Positions 6,413 to 10,880 of a stretch of 11,940 nt of DNA are shown here, in pieces. The translations under genes and the position numbers were made by a program. The DNA comes from CAZGQY01 sp964528035. GTDB taxonomy: Bacteria > Pseudomonadota > Gammaproteobacteria > Methylococcales > UBA1147. A model generated the notes under the pieces. That model saw only the letters and a program-made list of their open reading frames with translations, was not told the origin of the DNA and made no database searches. The stretch's first letter is position 1. The number at the start of each line of letters is the position of its first letter. The stretch covers positions 1 through 11,940 of the forward strand of contig CAZGQY010000132.1 of NCBI GenBank assembly GCA_964528035.1. The letters run 5' to 3'.

Positions 6413-6440
6413 AGGATACCATAAACCTACTAAAAAACAA
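6413..6440 (-). promoter_or_regulatory. Possible promoter of the prepilin-like gene
   Basis: On the minus strand TTGTTT (6435-6440) and TATCCT (6413-6418) are 16 nt apart, about 38 nt upstream of the start codon. It is a moderate match to the sigma-70 consensus in an otherwise AT-rich gap. Confidence 0.35.
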
Positions 6441-6480
6441 AAAGTTATGGAACTGTTAGGAAAAATGCGCTATTCTGGAA

Positions 6481-6512
6481 TTGTCCTTTTTCTTATCCCT
6501 AGATAAGGACAA
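6481..6512. repeat. Interrupted dyad upstream of the prepilin-like promoter
   Basis: CTTATC-CCTA-GATAAG (6492-6507) is flanked by TTGTC (6481-6485) and GACAA (6508-6512). The outer arms also pair if a 6-nt CTTTTT stretch is bulged on the left. It lies about 40 bp upstream of the putative -35 box, so it may be an operator. There is no T-tract in the proper place for a terminator. Confidence 0.4.
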
Positions 6513-6533
6513 CTCTACGCTAATATTCCTCTG

Positions 6534-6563
6534 AAAAAGCCGTGGCTTCCCCCACGGCTTTTT
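6534..6563 (-). terminator. Terminator of the MOBQ relaxase gene (bidirectional form)
   Basis: A perfect 12-bp stem (6534-6545 and 6552-6563), CCGTGG core with A/T-tracts at its base and a 6-nt loop. It lies 18 nt beyond the MOBQ relaxase stop codon at 6581. Because the tracts are symmetrical it can work in both directions, which separates the relaxase from the pilin-like gene promoter. Confidence 0.88.
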
Positions 6564-6580
6564 CTTTTGTAAGAACAAAA

Positions 6581-8305
6581 CTAACGCCCCATTTCCCGGC
6601 CCCCACCTTGATCTTTGCCGCGATCCTTACCAACCTGTTCGCGCTCATAATCATCGCGGGTTTGCTCCCAGCCTCGGCGTAACGCTTCCCGGTCCGGGGC
6701 GTCAATGTTTTCGCCCCTGGCAAGGCTCTCGCGTTCTTTTGCCTGATGGGCCAGCATTTGGGTTTCCTGCCGCTTGATCCAAACCTCGGTTTGGGCCTTT
6801 GATTCCGCCTCTTTATGCTCAATGGCCTCAAGGCTTTGTTCCAGGGCTTTGGCCTGACGGTCTGCGTTGGCGTCACGGGCGGTTTGAATGGCGGTGACGA
6901 TAACCGTCTTGTTAAAAGTCCGGCGCAGTTCGGCCTGTGTTTGTTGCCGTTCCTTCTCCGCCCATCTCTCAAAACGTGCCCGGTCCGCCTTGTGGGTTTC
7001 GAGCAACGTATTCTGTGTACCTGTCTTGTGGAATTCTTCTCGTAATTCGTCCTTCGATGTGTGAAGCGCGGATTGTTCCACTTCCAAACGCTTTTCCAAT
7101 TCCTGGCGCTGTAATGCATGGCGTTCTTCCAAACCCGCAAACCGCGCTGCGATGTCTTTTTCTGTTCTGCCCAGGGTTTCGGATTCGCGCATCTTCGCAT
7201 CGGCTAAATTGCGCTTTTCGGCTTCAAGTTCCGCACGGAGCGCGGCGGGTTTTTGCGCCATGCGGTCCCATACGCTCTGTTTGGCGTTGAGCTGCGCGGT
7301 CAGGGCTTTGATCCGTTTCTCATGGCTCCGGGCATCGTAATGCTGTTTATTCTCTTCTGCGGTCCTGTAACGCTGCATATCGGCCCAGTCCTCAACTTTG
7401 CGCCGTTCATCAAGCTGGGACAGCCATAACGCATTGCGCCGCGCTTCGGCTTGCTCTGGCCATTGTTCCTGACGGTCCCGCCGGTCGTGTATTGTTTGTT
7501 CGGCTTGCTCTCTTTTTTCACGGGCAGGGCGCTGCTCCTCATGTTTAATCGCCGCATCAATAATCCGTTGCTCCTGATCCATCTGTTCGCGTTCGCGGTT
7601 ATACTCATCAATAGCGCGGTTTTCATCGCCAAGGCGGCTCTTCTCGCCCCTTCGTTCCATGGCGGTGGCTTCCACGCCCAGATGAATACTTGGCTCCTTG
7701 TCATCGAGGCCACGGTCTTTGAATGACCGGCTGTCTACACGCTCTTGTTTGCCCGCCCGCTCCAAGGCCTGATTGACGTGGTTGGCCCATAATGCCCGCC
7801 ACTCTTTCAGCGTACCCCGCTCGTTCCAGTTGCGCGGCTTCTTGGCCTTGAATCCGTCCCGGGTGATCTGCCTGGTGGTCAGCATGATGTGGGCGTGGAT
7901 GTTGCGGTGATTGCCTTTTTTGTCGGGGGCGTGAATGTCGATCTGGGCGACCATGCCGCGTTGGATATAGGCCTCGCGAACAAAGCCGTGGAGCAATTCA
8001 CGGTTTTGTTCCAGACTCAATTCATGGGGCAGGGCAACGACGGTTTCACGGACCAGTTGCGCGTCTTTGCGTTTTTCGAACGCCTCAACGCGGTTCCACA
8101 GGGAGGCAGACTCTTTGGCCCAGTTCGGCGCACGGGCCGGGGTGAGGATCGCGTGATCCAGAATGCCGGGCTTGTTTCGGTAGTCGTGGGTCTCGCCGGT
8201 GCGCTCGTCATGGATCATGGCACCGGACCGGTAGGCGGCGGCCGCCGTGGAGCTGCGCCCGGATTTGCGTCCGATGATCTTGGCGGAAAAATGATAGATG
8301 GCCAT
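6581..8305 (-). CDS. MOBQ-type relaxase (MobA/MobL family)
   Basis: A 574-residue protein. The N-terminal 200 residues are a MobA/MobL relaxase domain: MAIYHFSAKIIGRKSGRSS, the motif with the candidate nicking tyrosine AAAAYRSGA (Y25), ALPHELS (91-97), QIDIHAP (121-127) and the metal-binding HRNIHAHIMLTTR (133-145) with H137 and H139. This is the family of RSF1010 MobA and the N-terminus of Ti TraA. Unlike TraA there is no Walker-type helicase domain. Residues 215-574 are a long charged, Glu/Arg/Gln-rich region predicted to form coiled coils. It should nick the oriT just upstream (8450-8478). The start at 8305 is fixed by the conserved MAIYHFS N-terminus, with no good SD. It is followed by a strong terminator. 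It is an unrelated relaxase to that at 2680-3960. Confidence 0.92.
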   Translation of the reverse strand: MAIYHFSAKIIGRKSGRSSTAAAAYRSGAMIHDERTGETHDYRNKPGILDHAILTPARAPNWAKESASLWNRVEAFEKRKDAQLVRETVVALPHELSLEQNRELLHGFVREAYIQRGMVAQIDIHAPDKKGNHRNIHAHIMLTTRQITRDGFKAKKPRNWNERGTLKEWRALWANHVNQALERAGKQERVDSRSFKDRGLDDKEPSIHLGVEATAMERRGEKSRLGDENRAIDEYNREREQMDQEQRIIDAAIKHEEQRPAREKREQAEQTIHDRRDRQEQWPEQAEARRNALWLSQLDERRKVEDWADMQRYRTAEENKQHYDARSHEKRIKALTAQLNAKQSVWDRMAQKPAALRAELEAEKRNLADAKMRESETLGRTEKDIAARFAGLEERHALQRQELEKRLEVEQSALHTSKDELREEFHKTGTQNTLLETHKADRARFERWAEKERQQTQAELRRTFNKTVIVTAIQTARDANADRQAKALEQSLEAIEHKEAESKAQTEVWIKRQETQMLAHQAKERESLARGENIDAPDREALRRGWEQTRDDYEREQVGKDRGKDQGGGREMGR

Positions 8306-8349
8306 ATAAGGGGTTTGGTATTATTATGCAGGGCGGAGTAGGCCGCTTT

Positions 8350-8442
8350 CCGGCAACGCCGGTCTTTCCCGCGAAGCGGGGTTTGGCTCCCCTCCTTGGA
8401 GGGGTTGGGGGTGGTTTATCCGGTAGCCTGTGGGCTGGCCGG
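8350..8442. repeat. Row of four hairpins between the MOBQ relaxase and oriT
   Basis: Four dyads follow one another: CCGGC-AAC-GCCGG (8350-8362), CCCGC-GAA-GCGGG (8368-8380), CCCCTCC-TT-GGAGGGG (8389-8404), and CCGGTAGCC-TGTG-GGCTGGCCGG (8420-8442, imperfect). They lie in the leader of the relaxase mRNA and beside the nick hairpin, so they could act in the RNA, in the single-stranded transfer DNA, or as protein sites. The sequence cannot decide between these. Confidence 0.55.
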
Positions 8443-8449
8443 ATCGCAC

Positions 8450-8478
8450 ACATTGGAACAATGTATAAGTGCGCCCTT
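8450..8478 (+). other. oriT of the MOBQ module (RSF1010-like nick site)
   Basis: ACATTG-GAA-CAATGT (8450-8464) is a perfect 6-bp hairpin, followed by one nucleotide and TAAGTGCGCCCTT (8466-8478). TAAGTGCG|CCCT is the known core nick sequence of MOBQ plasmids such as pTF1, and RSF1010 differs from it by one base (TAAATGCG|CCCT). As in RSF1010, the hairpin lies immediately 5' of the nick. The predicted nick is between 8473 and 8474 on the + strand. It lies between the divergent MOBQ relaxase and TraD-like genes, the usual place. Confidence 0.85.
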
Positions 8479-8513
8479 AATGACCTTTGACAACAGCGGC
8501 GGAAAAAGTTCAT

Positions 8514-8540
8514 GGTGTCCTGACTAATGTGCAGGACACC
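8514..8540. promoter_or_regulatory. Perfect inverted repeat, likely operator in the MOBQ control region
   Basis: GGTGTCCTG (8514-8522) and CAGGACACC (8532-8540) form a perfect 9-bp dyad with a 9-nt spacer, 40 bp right of the nick and 155 bp before the TraD-like gene. A TTGACA hexamer (8487-8492) lies just to its left, but no convincing -10 box is found at the right distance. It is probably a protein-binding site for relaxosome assembly or repression. Confidence 0.5.
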
Positions 8541-8695
8541 GCGCCGCATAGCGGGGCAAGAACCTACCGAACCATGCAGAGATCACAGGGCAGGAGCGTG
8601 GGTTCCCGTGGCTGTCAACAGGATGGGCACATTTTTGCACCACGCGATGACGAGGGGTATCATGGCATTTCCAGATACAAAGGCGGGGTAACACT

Positions 8696-8998
8696 ATGGC
8701 AACATCGACGCGGCTCGAACAGCTCAAACAGCAACGCGAAAAACTCGCCAAACAAATACGCCGGGAAGAAACAAAGCTGCGGGGAGAGGATCGCCGCAAA
8801 GACACGCGGCGGAAAATTCTGGTCGGGGCAATCCTTATGACCGAGGCGGAAAAGAATTCAGAGCTGCAAGGCACCATTAACACCTTGTTGCGTGCCAAGC
8901 TCACCCGCAACGATGACCGGGCGCTGTTCGGACTAGAACCTTTGGCCGGCAATCAGAATGCAGACGATAAAGCCACACAAAAAGAAGACCGGGCGTGA
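8696..8998 (+). CDS. TraD (Ti-type)/MobC-like relaxosome accessory protein
   Basis: A 100-residue, very basic protein divergent from the MOBQ relaxase across oriT. Residues 6-30 (LEQLKQQREKLAKQIRREE) are a coiled coil. Residues 31-48 (DRRKDTRRKILVGAILM) carry the 'RRKxxTRRKIxxGA' signature I know from Agrobacterium-type TraD and related MobC-like proteins of MOBQ plasmids. The tail (LTRNDDRALFGLEPLAG, about 69-85) is also typical for that group. The expected role is to bind oriT with the relaxase. The SD-like AAGGCGGGG stands about 8 nt before the ATG. A weak CCGGG-CGTGAA-CCCGG dyad (8989-9004) overlaps the stop codon. It converges with the 64-residue gene. Confidence 0.8.
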   Translation: MATSTRLEQLKQQREKLAKQIRREETKLRGEDRRKDTRRKILVGAILMTEAEKNSELQGTINTLLRAKLTRNDDRALFGLEPLAGNQNADDKATQKEDRA

Positions 8999-9022
8999 AC
9001 CCGGCCTTCATCCATGTGACGG

Positions 9023-9217
9023 TTAGTCCTCGTCTTTGTCCTTCGGGGGAAGGAGCAGGATTTCACCGTTGACCGGTGTGGCGGCGAGGATAATTTTATA
9101 ACCGCCCTTGCTGTTCGCCCAAGCGACCCCGATGCGGTTGAAGAAAGATTTTCCTTCGTCGCCGGTGTCGGTGACAGCGTAGGCAATCAAGGCCGGTTTT
9201 TTGGTTGGGTTCGTCAT
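9023..9217 (-). CDS. Small conserved plasmid protein, 64 residues, function unknown
   Basis: The start chosen is ATG 9217 (MTNPTKKPALIAYAV...), with AAGGA 8 nt upstream. A longer reading to 9271 would run into the structured leader and begin with an unlikely basic stretch. The protein has a RIGVAWANSKGGYKIILAATP core (about residues 28-48) and PVNGEILLLPP, then an acidic KDKDED end. The pattern 'RIGxAW...KGGYxIxLxAxPxxGxIxL' resembles small uncharacterised proteins I know from alphaproteobacterial plasmids. Probably an all-beta fold. It is preceded by a hairpin leader nearly the same as that of the DUF3768 gene at 9852-10190, which suggests shared regulation. I do not recognise a function. 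Confidence 0.7.
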   Translation of the reverse strand: MTNPTKKPALIAYAVTDTGDEGKSFFNRIGVAWANSKGGYKIILAATPVNGEILLLPPKDKDED

Positions 9218-9249
9218 GGTCGTTTTCCTTTTCGTTTGAGGTTTCAATG

Positions 9250-9349
9250 ATCCCGTCTTCGGGATGGTCAAGCGGCCAAACCGGATGAAAAAAGAAAGCC
9301 ATCCCCCTACACGGAATCTTGGAGCGGGCCGGGGATGACTTTCTTTTTT
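9250..9349 (-). ncRNA. Structured leader, copy A (long hairpin with conserved 24-nt loop)
   Basis: A 19-bp stem (9288-9306 with 9331-9349, one mismatch that becomes a G-U pair in a minus-strand RNA) closes a 24-nt loop (9307-9330) containing CTACACGGA and GGAGCGGGCC on the plus strand. Between it and the ATG at 9217 is a small hairpin ATCCCG-TCTT-CGGGAT (9250-9265). Copy B upstream of the DUF3768 gene has the same loop at 23 of 24 positions but a different stem. The base of the stem is A/T-tract, so it can also terminate transcription. Taken as a cis-acting RNA in the 5' UTR of the 64-residue gene. Confidence 0.65.
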
Positions 9350-9417
9350 GATGTGCGTTTAGCTTTAAACCAACCTGAATACGGCGCTCATTGATACCGG
9401 GCAAAGGAGGAGGGACT

Positions 9418-9528
9418 ATGATGCAATCAACACCGCTAAAAATGACGATACCAGAATCTGCCGGTCTGAAAAGCGGGATGAGAGGGAGCAAACCGGATCA
9501 GAACGTTTTTGCTAATCTGTTAAGTTAA
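9418..9528 (+). CDS. Possible 36-residue protein with a strong ribosome binding site
   Basis: The frame starts MMQSTPLKMTIPESAGLKSG and ends NVFANLLS. An excellent SD (AAAGGAGG, 9402-9409) stands about 8 nt before ATG 9418. No motif is recognised. It begins about 70 nt right of hairpin A and its last 17 bp overlap the convergent coiled-coil gene. The good SD argues for translation; the short length and lack of any family keep confidence low. Confidence 0.35.
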   Translation: MMQSTPLKMTIPESAGLKSGMRGSKPDQNVFANLLS

Positions 9529-9748
9529 GGCGGCTTTCAACTCGATCAAGTCGAAGTTTCATCTCACCTTGGGAACCGTAAATATTAGAAACATCGGTTT
9601 GAATAGCGACAATGTGACCACGAACAGCCTGGAGTTCTGCCTTAATTTCATGAATGTCGGCTTTCATCAGGGAAATATCGCCCTGAACATTTCTTAAAAC
9701 CTCGTACAGCAATTCGTTTGTAACCGTTGTTTTTTTGTCTTCAGACAT
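9512..9748 (-). CDS. Small coiled-coil protein, 78 residues
   Basis: Sequence MSEDKKTTVTNELLYEVLRN followed by a heptad-patterned helix (VQGDISLMKADIHEIKAELQ) and ending MKLRLDRVESRLNLTD. Apart from the first 10 residues it is predicted to be all helix with Leu/Ile/Val at a/d positions, so it should form a coiled-coil oligomer. Short proteins with 'TNELxYEVLxxxQ...RLxRVExRLxLTD' are familiar as uncharacterised proteins in Alphaproteobacteria. The SD AAGGAG lies 7 nt before ATG 9748. It is the middle of three leftward small genes; the DUF3768 gene upstream ends with its own terminator, so it has its own promoter in the short 9749-9798 gap or is read through. Confidence 0.75.
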   Translation of the reverse strand: MSEDKKTTVTNELLYEVLRNVQGDISLMKADIHEIKAELQAVRGHIVAIQTDVSNIYGSQGEMKLRLDRVESRLNLTD

Positions 9749-9798
9749 TCCGTGTCTCCTTTCCTTAACACTAACACGGGTCGATTAATTTTTGGAAG

Positions 9799-9840
9799 AA
9801 AAAAACCCGCGCCTGGTCGTTAGACCAAGCAGCGGGCTTT
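9799..9840 (-). terminator. Terminator after the DUF3768 gene
   Basis: CCCGC (9806-9810) pairs with GCGGG (9832-9836) and TGGTC (9814-9818) with GACCA (9823-9827), loop GTTA. On the minus strand it is followed by seven Ts (9805-9799). It starts 12 nt past the DUF3768 stop. Confidence 0.85.
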
Positions 9841-9851
9841 GATAGGCCGGG

Positions 9852-10190
9852 TTAATATTCACTCGCCAGCATGATCGTTAAAACCCGCGTGGTCTGTTTC
9901 GGATCGGCAGGGTCTTCGCTGCCGTATTCCATCGCGGCATCGTAATAGTCGATCTTCCAGAAGATTTTTTGACCGCTATGATCGAAGGCACCGAAATCAT
10001 GTTCGCCGTGCGGATCATTGTCCTCGGTAAAATCATTGAACCGTTCGACCTGCTCACGGATGGAAGACTGGTCTTCTTCCGGTAGGGATTGAATGCCTTG
10101 GGTCTGTAAAACTTTTCCGCCGATAAAACTGGTACGGAAAAGGTCATTCAGTTCCCGGATTCTAGCGGTTTTTGTGGTGTCTTCGGTCAT
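9852..10190 (-). CDS. DUF3768-family protein
   Basis: A 112-residue acidic protein beginning MTEDTTKTARIRELNDLFR. Recognised as DUF3768 from RIRELNDLFR (10-19), the block FNDFTEDNDPHGEHDFGAF (about 51-69), KIFWKIDYYDAAMEYGSEDP (about 75-94) and the C-terminus RVLTIMLASEY. The family is widespread in alphaproteobacterial plasmids and prophage-like regions, with no function established that I know of. The start at 10190 is supported by SD AAGGAG 7 nt upstream and by the family start; the frame is open further upstream but crosses hairpin B. The leader is shared with the 64-residue gene. A strong terminator follows. Confidence 0.9.
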   Translation of the reverse strand: MTEDTTKTARIRELNDLFRTSFIGGKVLQTQGIQSLPEEDQSSIREQVERFNDFTEDNDPHGEHDFGAFDHSGQKIFWKIDYYDAAMEYGSEDPADPKQTTRVLTIMLASEY

Positions 10191-10217
10191 GGTCTTTCTC
10201 CTTTTCGTTTGCTCGTT

Positions 10218-10315
10218 TCCCGTCATTGGGATTGCTTGGCGAAAGCAGGAAAAGACTTTAAAAAACCATACCCCTACACGGAGTCTTGGAGCGGGCCGGG
10301 TATGGTTTTTTAAAG
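10218..10315 (-). ncRNA. Structured leader, copy B (long hairpin with conserved 24-nt loop)
   Basis: A perfect 18-bp stem (10256-10273 with 10298-10315) closes a 24-nt loop (10274-10297) equal to copy A's at 23 of 24 positions. The stem differs from copy A at several pairs, each change being matched on the other arm. Two small hairpins lie between it and the ATG at 10190: TCCC-GTCATT-GGGA (10218-10231) and TGCTT-GGCGA-AAGCA (10233-10247). The last 21 nt before the start codon match copy A at 19 positions and include the SD. Interpreted as a cis-regulatory RNA or a terminator/attenuator in the DUF3768 5' UTR. Confidence 0.65.
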
Positions 10316-10420
10316 GGTTTTCATGCCGCCATTTAAGCAATCCAAACGGGAGGCGAGGGAACCAAAAGGAAGGAGGAAACCGAAGGGACGGCACAAACAG
10401 GGCCGGATATTGGCGCAACG

Positions 10421-10525
10421 ATGATTTTTGTTGACGAATTGGTAAGGTTTCAGGCATATAATGAAAGAAGGGCCGCCGATCACGGCAAAGCAATCGACGA
10501 CCCCATTTTGACTAAGACCGAATAA
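10421..10525 (+). CDS. Possible 34-residue micro-ORF (or part of a small RNA)
   Basis: The frame reads MIFVDELVRFQAYNERRAAD, then HGKAIDDPILTKTE and a stop, with a protein-like composition and a likely helix. There is no Shine-Dalgarno before the ATG. Inside it a TTGACG (10431-10436) and a perfect TATAAT (10457-10462) occur, 20 nt apart, which could instead be the promoter of a short RNA of about 115 nt ending at the terminator 10561-10583. The two readings are alternatives; neither is certain. Confidence 0.3.
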   Translation: MIFVDELVRFQAYNERRAADHGKAIDDPILTKTE

Positions 10526-10560
10526 ACAAGGATATTTCTATCTTTCCTATCCGGAGAAGC

Positions 10561-10583
10561 AGGGCCAAAAATGGCCCTTTTTC
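10561..10583 (+). terminator. Intrinsic terminator
   Basis: AGGGCCA (10561-10567) and TGGCCCT (10572-10578) with an AAAA loop, followed by a T-rich run. It lies 36 bp after the micro-ORF stop and would end any rightward transcript from 10421-10560. Confidence 0.8.
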
Positions 10584-10617
10584 TTTACTCATGGCTTACT
10601 CCTTTCTGTTTGGGTTA

Positions 10618-10651
10618 TCAGCCTCCGTTGTGTAAACACGCGTGAGGCTGA
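10618..10651. repeat. Inverted repeat
   Basis: TCAGCCTC (10618-10625) and GAGGCTGA (10644-10651) form a perfect 8-bp dyad, with an inner GTGT-AA-ACAC (4 bp) separated by an internal loop. No T-tract follows. It could be an operator or a structured RNA element. Nothing else is recognised between 10584 and 10726. Confidence 0.4.
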
Positions 10652-10726
10652 CAGAGCCAACGAAGAAGAGAATGCTTGAGCACTAGCCACTTCCATCTAT
10701 ATCAGGATTCAAAGATTACGAACAAC

Positions 10727-10766
10727 AAAAAAGCCGGAATCCCTGTGGGAGAACCCCGGCTTTTTG
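10727..10766. terminator. Compound hairpin terminator upstream of traG
   Basis: AAAAAGCCGG (10728-10737) pairs with CCGGCTTTTT (10756-10765), with a second small hairpin TCCC-TGT-GGGA nested in the loop (10740-10750). With its symmetric A/T tracts it can terminate in both directions. It lies about 115 nt before traG, so either it insulates traG or it acts as an attenuator in its leader. The rest of 10767-10880 shows no gene and no clear promoter. Confidence 0.75.
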
Positions 10767-10880
10767 GTGACACATCACCATTGGCGGCCATCGCCGTCCC
10801 CGGCTGTACCGTGGGGATAACATAAGCCACCCAACAAAGCTTTGTCAAAACCTGTGATAGGAATTTGATCGCTTTTTAGG

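Noticed and set aside
6520..7200. Minus-strand 226-codon frame overlapping the end of the MOBQ relaxase gene
   Set aside because: Runs through the terminator 6534-6563 and lies in another frame of the coiled-coil region; low-complexity basic product.
7889..8341. Plus-strand 150-codon frame opposite the MOBQ relaxase N-terminus
   Set aside because: Antisense shadow of the conserved relaxase domain, crossing its start and leader.
9288..10315. The two long hairpins as ends of an insertion sequence or integron attC sites
   Set aside because: No transposase or cassette structure lies between them, no target duplication is seen, they are direct and not inverted copies, and attC core sites are missing.
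10191..10493. Upstream extension of the DUF3768 frame to 10493
   Set aside because: The extra 101 residues are the translation of hairpin B and flanking DNA; the SD and family start support 10190.
10512..10592. Minus-strand 26-codon frame starting MSKEKGPFLALLLRIGK with a good SD (AAAGGAG)
   Set aside because: Most of it is the reverse of the terminator hairpin and the micro-ORF; too short and without a family. The SD is noted but not enough.
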